Part shown: one piece after another, positions 11,883-20,633 of the stretch | How positions within the stretch are numbered: the first letter of the stretch is position 1 | How the letters are laid out: each line of letters begins with the position of its first letter | Assembly: GCF_013367775.1 (NCBI RefSeq) | Contig: NZ_CP055157.1 | Span: 620,001 to 684,000, forward strand | DNA: 64,000 bases | Source of the DNA: Microbulbifer sp. YPW1 | GTDB taxonomy: Bacteria; Pseudomonadota; Gammaproteobacteria; Pseudomonadales; Cellvibrionaceae | Direction: 5' to 3' | Notes under the pieces: model-generated | What the model was told of the DNA's origin: nothing | Seen by the model: only the letters and a program-made list of their open reading frames with translations | The model's database searches: none | Translations under genes and position numbers: made by a program

Positions 11883-12632
11883 ATGCACACCATCGATATC
11901 AATTGCGACCTGGGCGAAGGCGCAACTGCGCAAGACTGCGCGCGCGATGCGCGTATCATGCCGTTTATTTCCCGCTGTAATATTGCGTGTGGCGGTCACG
12001 CCGGCAACGCGACCACTATGGCGCTATCGTTGCAGAATGCGCGCGCTGCCGGTATCGCCGTCGGCGCACATCCGGGTTATCCGGACCGGGAAAACTTCGG
12101 CCGCGTGTCCCTCGAACTCCCCCGCCAAGCCCTGCTCGCTTCTCTGTGCGAGCAGGTGCAAACCCTGCAAAAACTGGCAGCCGAAGAGGGAGTGACTCTC
12201 GCCCATATCAAACTGCACGGTGCACTCTATAACGATGCCGAGGCCAATGACGGCCTCGCCGATGATCTGGTGCAATTGATCGCGCAAGAATTTCCCGACC
12301 TTAAAATTCTCGCCCTGGCCAATGCTGCGATGGAAAAAGCTGCGCAAAAATACCGGCATCCGGTATTGCGCGAAGGCTTTATGGACCGCCGCTATCAGAA
12401 CGACCACCAGCTTGCTCCGCGCGCCGTTGCGGGCGCAGTTATCCGGGAGTTCGACCAGTGCCTGACTCAGGTGCTGGCGCTGACCCGTGGCGAAGCTTTT
12501 GCCTCCATCGGTGATGAGCTGCTGAAATTTTCCGTCGACAGTATCTGCCTGCACGGCGACAACCCGCAGGCAGAAGTCATCGCCCGCAAGCTGCACACGG
12601 AATTGTCGCGCGCCGGAATCCGTATATGCTGA
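11883..12632 (+). CDS. pxpA: 5-oxoprolinase subunit A (LamB/YcsF family)
   Basis: PxpABC performs ATP-dependent hydrolysis of 5-oxo-L-proline, a spontaneous damage product of glutamine and glutamate, to glutamate. The 249-residue product has the family hallmarks DINCDLGEG at residues 5-13, SRCNIACGGHAGN, GAHPGYPDRENFGR and IKLHGALYN. Its stop overlaps the pxpB start by seven bases (ATGCTGA), indicating translational coupling. Confidence 0.95.
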   Translation: MHTIDINCDLGEGATAQDCARDARIMPFISRCNIACGGHAGNATTMALSLQNARAAGIAVGAHPGYPDRENFGRVSLELPRQALLASLCEQVQTLQKLAAEEGVTLAHIKLHGALYNDAEANDGLADDLVQLIAQEFPDLKILALANAAMEKAAQKYRHPVLREGFMDRRYQNDHQLAPRAVAGAVIREFDQCLTQVLALTRGEAFASIGDELLKFSVDSICLHGDNPQAEVIARKLHTELSRAGIRIC

Positions 12633-13408
12633 CCGGCCCCGCTTTCGAGTTGCTGGCGAATGGAGACACGGCACTGGATATCCGCTTTGCTGCGGATCCC
12701 AGCGAGGCGCTGAGCGAACGCATCATCGCCCTCGCGGAGGTCATCGAGTCCTGTGCGCAGCTGCCGGCGATTACCGAGCTGGTACCCGCCTACCAGTGTC
12801 TGACCGTCTGCTACGATCCGCTGCAGCTTCCCTGCGGCAAATCCGGCGCACCGGATACCGCTTTTCTTACACAGACACTGCAATCACTGACCGGAGAAGT
12901 GCTCGCGCAGTCAGGCCGTGCGCGTGGCGAGCATCACCTGATCCGCATACCGGTGTGCTACGACGCAGCCTTTGCACCGGATATACACAACCTGTGCGCA
13001 TCCTCAGGCCTCGCCGTGGACGAAATTATCCGTAGACACACCGCCCCCCACTACCTGGTACATATGCTCGGCTTCACCCCCGGATTCCTGTATCTCGGCG
13101 GACTCGACAAAAGCCTGCACTGCCCGCGCAAGGCGCGCCCGGAGTTGCAGGTGCCTGCGGGTTCCGTGGGTATTGGCGGTGCACAGACCGGTATCTACCC
13201 CCAGGCTACCCCGGGGGGCTGGCAGATCATCGGCCGCACTCCGCTGGCCCTGTTCCGTCCGCAACAAGAGCCGGCATTTATCGCCCGCCCACTGGACCGG
13301 ATACAGTTTGTCGCAATCAGCGCCGCAGAATTTGCCGCAATTGATCCCATGTCCCCGCTGGAAAAAGTACCACTGGATAGTGGAATTAAACCGGAGGGCA
13401 GACGGTGA
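12626..13408 (+). CDS. pxpB: 5-oxoprolinase subunit B (KipI family)
   Basis: The 260-residue product belongs to the carboxyltransferase C/D domain family (KipI). The diagnostic core is HMLGFTPGFLYLGGLD followed by the PAGSVGIGGAQTGIYP stretch. It acts with PxpC and PxpA in 5-oxoproline hydrolysis; KipI of B. subtilis was first named as a kinase inhibitor, but the gene context here favours oxoprolinase. Starts inside the end of pxpA and ends with GTGA overlapping the GTG start of pxpC. Confidence 0.94.
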   Translation: MLTGPAFELLANGDTALDIRFAADPSEALSERIIALAEVIESCAQLPAITELVPAYQCLTVCYDPLQLPCGKSGAPDTAFLTQTLQSLTGEVLAQSGRARGEHHLIRIPVCYDAAFAPDIHNLCASSGLAVDEIIRRHTAPHYLVHMLGFTPGFLYLGGLDKSLHCPRKARPELQVPAGSVGIGGAQTGIYPQATPGGWQIIGRTPLALFRPQQEPAFIARPLDRIQFVAISAAEFAAIDPMSPLEKVPLDSGIKPEGRR

Positions 13409-14337
13409 GCCTGCACATTATCAAACCGGGGTTACAGACCACCATTCAGGACGGCGGCCGTCCGGGAAATTTGCGCTGGGGACTCGCCCGCGGCGGTGCC
13501 GCGGATACTTTCGCCATGGCCCTGGGCAACCTGTTGCTGGGCAATCCTGCGTCTCACCCGTGTCTGGAAGTGGCCGTCACCGGCCCGGAAATTGAATTCA
13601 CCTGCGATGTATCCATCGCCGTCACCGGTGCCCGTTTTGACCTGACCCTCAACGAACAGGCGATCGCCAACGACCGGGTAATTGCGGTGCGCCCCGGCGA
13701 TCGCCTGCGCTTCGGCGCCCTCAAGTCAGGCGCACGCGCTTATATTGCCCTGGCCGGCCATATCGGGCTGCCCCCCATCCTGGGCAGTCTTTCCACCCAT
13801 GTGATTGCCGGTTTCGGCGGATTGCAGGGCCGCCCCTTGCAGGCGGGGGACCGGATATCCCTGCGCCAGTGCCGCCAGGAATCCGCGCGACAACTGCCCC
13901 CCGCATACCGGCTGGATTACTCCACGCGACCGCTATTGCGCGTGGTCACCGGACTCGAAGCGCAGCATTTTTCCGACGATACCCTGGCGCGGTTTTATCA
14001 GGGCGGATTTACGGTTTCTCCCCAGAGCAATCGCATGGGTATACGACTTGCTGGCGAGCCGCTGCCCGTGGAGGGAATTCCGCAACAGGTATCCTCCGCG
14101 CTGTGTCCCGGTACCGTGCAGGTACCGCCCAATGGCCTGCCCATTATCAGTTTCGTCGAGGGACAGACCATCGGCGGCTATCCGCGTATTGCCCATGTAA
14201 TCAGCGCGGATCTGCACCGCCTGGGACAGCTGACAGCGAGCGCGCGGCTGGATTTTGAAGTGGTCGATCAGCACGCGGCCCACCGCATTCTGGCGGGGAA
14301 ATACCGCCTGCTCGCGGAGCTTCCATCCCTGCTGTAA
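13405..14337 (+). CDS. pxpC: 5-oxoprolinase subunit C (KipA family, GTG start)
   Basis: The 310-residue product is a carboxyltransferase A/B-domain (KipA/AHS2) protein. Recognisable parts are IIKPGLQTTIQDGGRPG at the N-terminus, RGGAADTFAMALGNLLLGN, SNRMGIRL and the FVEGQTIGGYPRI region near the C-terminus. The GTG start at 13405 overlaps the pxpB stop (GTGA) and has GGAGGG upstream. Last gene of the NRAMP-like-pxpABC unit. Confidence 0.94.
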   Translation: MSLHIIKPGLQTTIQDGGRPGNLRWGLARGGAADTFAMALGNLLLGNPASHPCLEVAVTGPEIEFTCDVSIAVTGARFDLTLNEQAIANDRVIAVRPGDRLRFGALKSGARAYIALAGHIGLPPILGSLSTHVIAGFGGLQGRPLQAGDRISLRQCRQESARQLPPAYRLDYSTRPLLRVVTGLEAQHFSDDTLARFYQGGFTVSPQSNRMGIRLAGEPLPVEGIPQQVSSALCPGTVQVPPNGLPIISFVEGQTIGGYPRIAHVISADLHRLGQLTASARLDFEVVDQHAAHRILAGKYRLLAELPSLL

Positions 14338-14450
14338 ACCCGTACCCGGGTATTTCCCGCACTGATTCGCAAATGACACAAGCCGGGCGCAAATGGCGCG
14401 CGATCCCCTTCCCGATACCACAGGCTTTCGCTAACTTCTCCCACGCCTGA

Positions 14451-14464
14451 TGACAGCGCTGTCA
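14451..14464. promoter_or_regulatory. 14-bp palindrome upstream of the chitinase gene
   Basis: TGACAGCGCTGTCA is a perfect palindrome 50 bases before the chitinase start. Symmetry and position suggest an operator for a dimeric regulator; the regulator is unknown. Confidence 0.35.
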
Positions 14465-14514
14465 GCGCATATGTCACAGGCCTAGCAAGCAATAACAATA
14501 ACTCTGGAGAAGAC

Positions 14515-16563
14515 ATGCCAACTCAATCCCGGCCAGTCCTGGCCGCAACCCCCACAACCGCAAGGCGGCGTATCCGACAAACACACGCCAGAAGCGCCCT
14601 GTACGCCCTTGTACCGCTGATGTCGCTGCTGGCGACACCTGCACAGGCGAACCTCCCGGCAGAGCCCTACGAGGCCGGACAGAGCTATTCCGGCGGCAGC
14701 CTGGTGTGTTACCAGGACGACCTGTTCAGGGCACAGTGGTGGGCGGGCCCTTCTGACTCACCGCAAGCCGCTTACACTGCGAGCAATAGTTGGGATACCC
14801 CCTGGCTGCTGGATGACCCGGGTGCCTGCAGCGCAACGGGTACCAACCTTCCACCGCTCGCCGAGGCCAGCGCAAATCCCGCGGAAATCACCGGCCCCGG
14901 TAGCATTGCCCTGGACGGCAGCCTGTCGTCGGATCCGGACGGCGACCCGATCAGCTACGCCTGGGCACAGATAGCCCCGACAACCCCGCAGGCAAGCATC
15001 CAGGCACCGAGTGCCAGCGGTACCCAGGTAGATTTACCGGATGTGGGGGAAGACACCCTGTATCAGTTCCGGCTGGGCGTAGCGGACGCCGACCACGTTA
15101 CCTACACCACGGTCGAAGTACTGCAGCGTGCGGGCGCGGTCATCCCCGTGCTCCCTGTTGCAGCGATCACGGCCTCCGATACCAACCCGACCTGTCCGGC
15201 CAGCATCGAGCTGAGCGGCGCTACCTCCAGTTACCCGGACGGGGAGACCTTCGTGTTTTTCTGGCGACAGGTCAGTGGACCCTCCGCGGAGATAGTGACC
15301 CCCAACGCCATAACCACCACCGTGAACCTGCCGGACCCGGGTGCGAATGCTTCTTATACGTTTGAGCTGGAAATCACCAACGGAGAAGTCAGTGCAACTG
15401 ACTCCATTGTGATCGACCAGCAATGCGGCGACGGGGGCTTCACCATTCCCCTGAGCACACTGGAAGCCCGCGAAGCGGAACTCACGTCCAGCGAGCTGTT
15501 CAGGCAGGTCAAAGCCTCGATCGTCACCCGGGATAACACTGAGGTAGAAGCGGTGGTAGCGGGACGCGCGCAGAACCCGACGAATGTCTTGCGAGTCGAA
15601 TCCATCATCGGTAATGCGGACTGGGAATTCCTGTTTCCCGTGCGTGCACCGGAATATTCCTACAGCAATTTCCTGCGCGCGGTGGCGAAATTCCCCGCCT
15701 TCTGTGGTGATTACGATGACGGCCGAGACGCCGGTGCCATCTGCCGGAAATCCCTCGCCACCATGTTCGCCCACTTCACCCAGGAAACCGGGGGCCATAC
15801 CCCGCACTGGGCAGAACCGGAATGGAGCCAGGGGCTCTACTTCCTGCGCGAACAGGGCTGGAACGAAAGCACGCCGAATGGCTATGGCATCTGCGATCCC
15901 TCCACCTGGCAAGCACAGCAATGGCCCTGCGCGACCTTCGCCGATGGAAGTTACAAAAGCTATTTCGGCCGCGGCGCCAAGCAGTTGAGCTACAACTACA
16001 ACTATGGCCCCTTCTCCGCCGCCATGTACGGTGATGTAAATGTGCTGCTCAAACAACCCAGCCTGGTCGCGGACACCTGGCTGAACCTGGCCAGCGCCGT
16101 GTTTTTCTTCGTCTACCCGCAACCGCCCAAGCCGAGCATGCTGCATGTTATCGACGGTACCTGGCAGCCGAACACGCACGACCTCAACAGCGGCCTGGTG
16201 CCGGGGTTCGGTGTCACCACCATGATCATCAACGGCGGCATCGAATGCGGCGGCAGCAACGAGCATGTACAATCGCAAAACCGCATCGACTATTACCGCA
16301 ATTTCGCGGATTACCTGGCAGTCCCGGTACCCGCGGATGAGGTACTCGGTTGCGCCAGCATGGGCCGGTTTGAAGTGGGTGGCGCGGGCGCCATGGAGAT
16401 CTACTGGGAGCAGGACTGGAGCTGGGACCCCAGCTACCCGAACGGAGAAAGCTCCGCCTGCAAACTGGTTGGCTACCAGACGCGGTTTTCAGCGTTTATT
16501 GATGGCGACTACGCGCGCTGCGTAGATCACTTCTTTGAGGTGAATATCGATTACCAGAACTGA
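14515..16563 (+). CDS. Secreted multidomain chitinase (CBM5/12 + two PKD-like domains + GH19)
   Basis: The 682-residue product has a long basic N-region, a hydrophobic stretch and an AQA-N cleavage site near residue 45. Residues about 50-103 resemble a chitin-binding CBM5/12 module (YEAGQSYSGG...QWWAGPSDSP...WLLDD). Two PKD-like beta-sandwich domains follow (about 112-205 and 208-303, each with an SxSSDPDGD- or SSYPDGE-type motif). The catalytic part (about 375-600) is GH19: the HFTQETGGH motif carries the probable acid Glu, and YFGRGAKQLSYNYNYG and INGGIECGG are family signatures. A Trp-rich tail of about 70 residues ends the protein. It should cleave chitin with inversion outside the cell. 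GGAG lies seven bases before the ATG. Possible palindromic operator upstream. Confidence 0.92.
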   Translation: MPTQSRPVLAATPTTARRRIRQTHARSALYALVPLMSLLATPAQANLPAEPYEAGQSYSGGSLVCYQDDLFRAQWWAGPSDSPQAAYTASNSWDTPWLLDDPGACSATGTNLPPLAEASANPAEITGPGSIALDGSLSSDPDGDPISYAWAQIAPTTPQASIQAPSASGTQVDLPDVGEDTLYQFRLGVADADHVTYTTVEVLQRAGAVIPVLPVAAITASDTNPTCPASIELSGATSSYPDGETFVFFWRQVSGPSAEIVTPNAITTTVNLPDPGANASYTFELEITNGEVSATDSIVIDQQCGDGGFTIPLSTLEAREAELTSSELFRQVKASIVTRDNTEVEAVVAGRAQNPTNVLRVESIIGNADWEFLFPVRAPEYSYSNFLRAVAKFPAFCGDYDDGRDAGAICRKSLATMFAHFTQETGGHTPHWAEPEWSQGLYFLREQGWNESTPNGYGICDPSTWQAQQWPCATFADGSYKSYFGRGAKQLSYNYNYGPFSAAMYGDVNVLLKQPSLVADTWLNLASAVFFFVYPQPPKPSMLHVIDGTWQPNTHDLNSGLVPGFGVTTMIINGGIECGGSNEHVQSQNRIDYYRNFADYLAVPVPADEVLGCASMGRFEVGGAGAMEIYWEQDWSWDPSYPNGESSACKLVGYQTRFSAFIDGDYARCVDHFFEVNIDYQN

Positions 16564-16606
16564 CCTTCCGCAGCCCCCGTCTTAAGCGGCTGCATGTATG
16601 AACGGA

Positions 16607-16632
16607 TGCGGTGTCGCCAACGCGACACCGCA
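16607..16632. terminator. Perfect hairpin after the chitinase gene
   Basis: TGCGGTGTCGC and GCGACACCGCA form a perfect 11-bp stem with a CAAC loop between the converging chitinase and DUF1315-like genes. No long T-run on either side, so termination is likely but not certain. Confidence 0.55.
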
Positions 16633-16656
16633 TTGCAGTACTCGCCGGGCCCCTGG

Positions 16657-16914
16657 TCAGGAGTCGACCCAGCTCACCACCTCGTCTTCGTGCTTGTCTG
16701 CACAGGGCGTCGCCTTCGGTGGCACGTAACCCACGCGTTCCGTTGGCGAGCGATGCTGTTGCTCCCAGTGCGCCACGGCTTCACCGCAGAGGGACTTCTG
16801 CTCCTCCGTAAGAGGCACACCATTCGGCCACTTGCCGAGCTCAATCGCGCGCTTGAGGCTACCCACAATCTGAGGATTGAGGGCCTGCAGTAAATCATTC
16901 AGGGACTGGAACAT
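16657..16914 (-). CDS. DUF1315 / YeaC-family small protein
   Basis: The 85-residue cytoplasmic protein resembles the uncharacterised YeaC family: SLKRAIELGKWPNGVPLTEEQK (residues about 19-40) followed by AVAHWEQQHRSPTERVGYV. No catalytic motif is visible. It is on the minus strand between the chitinase gene and the rplQ terminator, probably monocistronic. Confidence 0.8.
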   Translation of the reverse strand: MFQSLNDLLQALNPQIVGSLKRAIELGKWPNGVPLTEEQKSLCGEAVAHWEQQHRSPTERVGYVPPKATPCADKHEDEVVSWVDS

Positions 16915-16959
16915 ATCGGCTACCGTCGCGAAGGATGCGTTAAAACCTGGATCAAAAAC

Positions 16960-16988
16960 AAAAAAAGCCGGTCAATGACCGGCTTTTC
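16960..16988 (-). terminator. Terminator of the alpha operon (after rplQ)
   Basis: AAAAGCCGGT pairs with ACCGGCTTTT around a CAATG loop; the left A-run gives a T-run on the minus strand. It lies about 45 bases after the rplQ stop. Confidence 0.85.
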
Positions 16989-17033
16989 TCGCTCGGCACA
17001 AAACTCGTACCGATAAACCCGGGGCTATTCGCC

Positions 17034-17426
17034 TCAGGCTTCAGCTGCTTCTGCAGTCTCGTCCGCTACCGGACGATCCACCAGCTCGACGTAGGCCATT
17101 GGAGCCTTGTCGCCTGCACGGAAACCGCATTTCAGAATGCGGATGTATCCGCCCGGGCGGGCTTCATAACGGGGACCCAGTTCGTCGAACAGCTTGCGCA
17201 CAGCATCCTTGTCACGGATACGGGCGAAAGCCAGACGGCGGTTAGCAACACTGTCTTTCTTGGCCAGGGTGATCAGCGGCTCAGCAACGCGACGCAGCTC
17301 CTTGGCTTTGGGCAGTGTGGTTTTGATCAGTTCGTGCTCTACCAGAGAGGCGGTCATGTTCTTGAACATGGCCTTGCGGTGAGAGCTGGTACGACTGAAT
17401 TTACGGCCACTATAACGATGACGCAT
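17034..17426 (-). CDS. rplQ: 50S ribosomal protein L17
   Basis: The 130-residue protein is close to the 127 residues of E. coli L17 and starts [17 protein letters not shown], the usual L17 N-terminus; the AEAAEA acidic tail is a minor extension. L17 lies at the polypeptide exit side of the large subunit. Last gene of the rpsM-rpsK-rpsD-rpoA-rplQ operon, 120 bases after rpoA; a GC hairpin (17516-17534) lies in that gap. Confidence 0.97.
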   Translation of the reverse strand: MRHRYSGRKFSRTSSHRKAMFKNMTASLVEHELIKTTLPKAKELRRVAEPLITLAKKDSVANRRLAFARIRDKDAVRKLFDELGPRYEARPGGYIRILKCGFRAGDKAPMAYVELVDRPVADETAEAAEA

Positions 17427-17546
17427 AACTCAATTCCTCACGACTTCAATTGCTTTCTCAGCAAGTCGTCTGGGAGCGGTGCTTGCGGTTGCGCACACCA
17501 CTCGGTTTTCTTCACGCGGGCGGGCGAGGCCCGCGCCACAAACGCT

Positions 17547-18557
17547 TTACAGGGAGCTCAGCTTGCTGTCGCCCTTGAGGCTGGCCGGCGGCCAGTTTTC
17601 GAGGCGCATACCCAGGGACAGACCACGGGAAGCCAGAACGTCCTTGATCTCGGTCAGGGACTTCTTGCCCAGGTTCGGGGTCTTGAGCAGCTCTACTTCG
17701 GTACGCTGAATCAGGTCGCCGATGTAGTAGATGTTCTCTGCTTTCAGACAGTTGGCCGAACGCACGGTCAGCTCCAGGTCGTCTACCGGACGCAACAGCA
17801 CCGGATCGACTTCCTCTTCCTTGGTTTCCGGCTGGGCATCCTTCTCGCCTTCCAGATCCACAAATACTGCCAGCTGCTGCTGGAGAATAGTGGCGGCGCG
17901 ACGGATTGCTTCTTCCGGATCCAGAGTACCGTTGGTCTCCAGGTCCAGAACCAGCTTGTCCAGGTCGGTGCGCTGTTCTACACGCGCGGATTCCACGCTG
18001 TAGGAAACGCGACGAACCGGGCCAAAAGAGGCGTCCAGCTGCAGACGGCCGATAGAGCGGGTCTCTTCTTCGTCTTCACGACGCGCATCGGCGGGCTGGT
18101 AGCCACGGCCGCGCGCTACGGTCAGACGCAGGTTGAGTTCCACGTCACCGGTGATGTTGGCGATCACGTGCTCAGGGTTCACGATTTCAATGTCGTGGTC
18201 CACCTGAATGTCGCCAGCGGTTACTGCGCCCGGGCCCTTCTTGCTCAGGCTCAGCACTGCCTGGTCCTTGCCGTGCATCACCACCGCAATTTCCTTCAGG
18301 TTGAGCAGGATTTCAATTACGTCTTCCTGCACGCCCTCAATTGCGCTGTACTCGTGCTCAACACCGTCGATCTCAACTTCAGTGACGGCGCAGCCCGGCA
18401 TGGAGGACAGCAGGATGCGGCGCAGCGCGTTGCCAAGAGTGTGGCCGAAACCACGCTCCAGCGGTTCCAGAACCACTTTAGCGTGGTTCTGGTTGTACTC
18501 GGTGACGTCAATACGACGAGGTGTCAAAAACTCGTTGACAGCAGTCTGCATAGCCAT
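17547..18557 (-). CDS. rpoA: RNA polymerase alpha subunit
   Basis: The 336-residue subunit nucleates core assembly through its N-terminal domain ([20 protein letters not shown]) and contacts UP elements and activators through its C-terminal domain ([35 protein letters not shown]). E. coli alpha is 329 residues. The start [11 protein letters not shown] has two closely spaced ATGs; the second, six bases on, is an equally possible start. Sits 39 bases after rpsD. Confidence 0.98.
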   Translation of the reverse strand: MAMQTAVNEFLTPRRIDVTEYNQNHAKVVLEPLERGFGHTLGNALRRILLSSMPGCAVTEVEIDGVEHEYSAIEGVQEDVIEILLNLKEIAVVMHGKDQAVLSLSKKGPGAVTAGDIQVDHDIEIVNPEHVIANITGDVELNLRLTVARGRGYQPADARREDEEETRSIGRLQLDASFGPVRRVSYSVESARVEQRTDLDKLVLDLETNGTLDPEEAIRRAATILQQQLAVFVDLEGEKDAQPETKEEEVDPVLLRPVDDLELTVRSANCLKAENIYYIGDLIQRTEVELLKTPNLGKKSLTEIKDVLASRGLSLGMRLENWPPASLKGDSKLSSL

Positions 18558-18596
18558 ACCTGTATTACAGTTTTATTCCTTAAATGGAACAGAGCC

Positions 18597-19217
18597 TTAC
18601 TTGGAGTAGAGTTCCACGATAAGGTTTTCATTGATCTCTGCCGGCAGATCGACGCGATCAGGAACGCGCTTGAAGGTACCTTCGAGCTTGCTCGCGTTCA
18701 CGTCTACCCACTCTACGTCACCGCGCTGTGCAGCGAGGGAAACGGAGTTCTGGATACGCATCTGCTTTTTGGCTTTCTCGCGAATAGCGATAACGTCGCC
18801 TTCCTTAACCTGATAGGAAGGGATGTTTACTGCGCTACCGTTAACCAGGATCGCCTTGTGGGAAACCAGCTGACGCGCTTCAGAGCGAGTAGAGCCGAAG
18901 CCCATGCGGTAAACCACGTTGTCGAGGCGTTTTTCCAGAAGCTTCAGCAGGTTTTCACCAGTTGCACCTTTCAGGCGCGCCGCTTCCTTATAGTAGTTAC
19001 GGAACTGCTTTTCCAGCACGCCGTAGATGCGGCGTACTTTTTGCTTTTCACGCAGCTGAACGCCGTAGTCGGACAGGCGACCGCGACCGGCGCCATGAAC
19101 GCCAGGCTTGGTTTCCGCGCGGCACTTAGATTCGTGCGGGCGAACGCCACTTTTCAGCTGAAGATCGGTACCTTCCCGACGGGAAAGCTTACATTTTGGT
19201 CCAATATAACGTGCCAT
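18597..19217 (-). CDS. rpsD: 30S ribosomal protein S4
   Basis: The 206-residue protein equals E. coli S4 in length, beginning [19 protein letters not shown] and carrying the S4 RNA-binding fold ([24 protein letters not shown]). S4 is a primary 16S rRNA binder and, in E. coli, the translational repressor of this alpha operon. 15 bases after rpsK. Confidence 0.98.
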   Translation of the reverse strand: MARYIGPKCKLSRREGTDLQLKSGVRPHESKCRAETKPGVHGAGRGRLSDYGVQLREKQKVRRIYGVLEKQFRNYYKEAARLKGATGENLLKLLEKRLDNVVYRMGFGSTRSEARQLVSHKAILVNGSAVNIPSYQVKEGDVIAIREKAKKQMRIQNSVSLAAQRGDVEWVDVNASKLEGTFKRVPDRVDLPAEINENLIVELYSK

Positions 19218-19232
19218 TTCGTCAACCCCCTC

Positions 19233-19622
19233 TTACACGCGACGTTTCTTGGGCGGACGACAACCGTTATGCGGGATCGGCGTCACGTCGGTGATGTTGG
19301 TGATCTTGTAGCCGCAGTTGTTCAGGGCGCGAACGGCAGATTCACGACCCGGGCCGGGGCCCTTAACTTCGACATCAAGGTTTTTCAGGCCGTACTCCTG
19401 AGCGGCAGTACCTGCGCGTTCAGCGGCAACCTGGGCTGCGAAAGGGGTACTCTTACGAGAACCGCGGAAACCGGAGCCACCTGCAGTAGCCCAGCTCAGA
19501 GTGTTGCCCTGACGGTCAGTGATCGTCACGATCGTGTTGTTGAACGATGCGTGGATGTGGGCAACACCGTCGACAACGGTCTTTTTGACCTTTTTGCGAA
19601 CAGTAGTTTTTGGCTTAGCCAT
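19233..19622 (-). CDS. rpsK: 30S ribosomal protein S11
   Basis: 129 residues as in E. coli, with [19 protein letters not shown] and the C-terminal [11 protein letters not shown] that are characteristic of S11, a platform protein near the mRNA exit. Lies 44 bases after rpsM in the alpha operon. Confidence 0.98.
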   Translation of the reverse strand: MAKPKTTVRKKVKKTVVDGVAHIHASFNNTIVTITDRQGNTLSWATAGGSGFRGSRKSTPFAAQVAAERAGTAAQEYGLKNLDVEVKGPGPGRESAVRALNNCGYKITNITDVTPIPHNGCRPPKKRRV

Positions 19623-19666
19623 ACCTGTATCCTAAATCCTGTACTTGTGAAGACTAGCGCGATCGA

Positions 19667-20023
19667 TTACTTACGGATCGGCTTGCGCGGACCCTTACGG
19701 GTACGGGCGTTAGTCTTGGTGCGCTGACCGCGAAGCGGCAGGCTGCGACGGTGACGCAGACCGCGGAAGCAACCCAGGTCCATCAGACGTTTGATGTTCA
19801 TGGATACTTCACGACGCAGATCACCTTCAACGGTCAGTTTCGCAACTTCACCGCGGATGGTTTCGATCTGGTCTTCGGACAGATCACGAAGTTTGGTGGA
19901 TTCAGCGATACCTACCGCTGCCAGAATAGATTTTGCAGTAGTGCGACCGACACCATAGATATGGGTCAGGGAGATCACTGCGTGCTTGTGGTCTGGTACA
20001 TTGACACCAGCAATACGTGCCAT
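19667..20023 (-). CDS. rpsM: 30S ribosomal protein S13
   Basis: 118 residues from the ATG at 20023, the same as E. coli S13, starting [14 protein letters not shown] and ending in the basic [14 protein letters not shown] tail that contacts tRNA in the P site. An upstream in-frame start (20038) would add five residues and is not supported by the family. First gene of the alpha operon; a 454-base region separates it from rpmJ. Confidence 0.98.
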   Translation of the reverse strand: MARIAGVNVPDHKHAVISLTHIYGVGRTTAKSILAAVGIAESTKLRDLSEDQIETIRGEVAKLTVEGDLRREVSMNIKRLMDLGCFRGLRHRRSLPLRGQRTKTNARTRKGPRKPIRK

Positions 20024-20299
20024 AGAGGCGTACTCCACGTATTGTGAACCAGCGCAATTTTGGTGATGGCGCGGCTCAATTCTCGATTCGGCGCTGACAG
20101 CGAATAAAAAGCCACCAGCACCACCAAAAAGGCGCGCAAGAATAGCTTTTCAGACACCAAATTGCAATAGCCCGCCCTCCCAAGGCCGAAACCCGGGGTA
20201 AAGCGGACGACAGTCAACGCCCCCTGTTTGAAACCTTTGAATCAGGCCAAACGGCTGACTCTCTGGTTTCGCCGCACGCTAATTGCGTTGCGGAGCGCC

Positions 20300-20328
20300 T
20301 TTTTACACGGGGCTGTGCAAGAAGGCAA
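20300..20328 (-). promoter_or_regulatory. Candidate promoter for rpsM-rpsK-rpsD-rpoA-rplQ
   Basis: On the minus strand TTGCCT and TAAAAA are separated by 17 bases. Both hexamers match the sigma70 consensus moderately. The location between the spc and alpha gene groups fits, but other positions in the gap are possible. Confidence 0.35.
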
Positions 20329-20447
20329 ATTTTTGATCACTCTTTACAACACCGGTAAACCGGACCTTGTAGAGAATGGCGTCGCTAGAAGCCCATCCCA
20401 GGGCGGACGCCGGCCCGACCATCCTTGGCCGGTCGCCAGGCAATGCT

Positions 20448-20470
20448 GCGGAATGCCACCGGCATTCCGC
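20448..20470 (-). terminator. Hairpin just after rpmJ
   Basis: GCGGAATGCC pairs perfectly with GGCATTCCGC around a 3-base loop, 7 bases beyond the rpmJ stop. No T-run follows on the minus strand, so it may slow or trim the spc transcript rather than terminate it cleanly. Confidence 0.5.
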
Positions 20471-20477
20471 TCATTGC

Positions 20478-20594
20478 TTAGCCCTGCCGCTGCTTGTGAC
20501 GCGGTTCGGCGCTGCAGATTACCCGCAGAACACCTTTACGACGTACGATTTTGCAGTTACGGCAGATCTTTTTAACAGAAGCGCGTACTTTCAT
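20478..20594 (-). CDS. rpmJ: 50S ribosomal protein L36 (zinc-binding form)
   Basis: A 38-codon gene read directly from the sequence: it begins [19 protein letters not shown] and ends EPRHKQRQG. Cys11, Cys14, Cys27 and His33 form the zinc ribbon of the C+ type L36. Length is identical to E. coli L36. Lies 39 bases after secY, as in the E. coli spc operon. Confidence 0.96.
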   Translation of the reverse strand: MKVRASVKKICRNCKIVRRKGVLRVICSAEPRHKQRQG

Positions 20595-20633
20595 GACCTT
20601 ACCTCAATTCAATCCTGCTGCTGTGGATGCCAA

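Larger units (their letters stand above)
20024..20477 (-). other. rpmJ-rpsM intergenic region (alpha-operon leader)
   Basis: This 454-base stretch has no credible gene on either strand. It contains a hairpin near the rpmJ stop, a possible promoter at 20300-20328 and then a roughly 270-base leader before rpsM. By analogy with E. coli the leader may fold into an S4-binding pseudoknot, but I could not identify one by eye. Confidence 0.5.
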
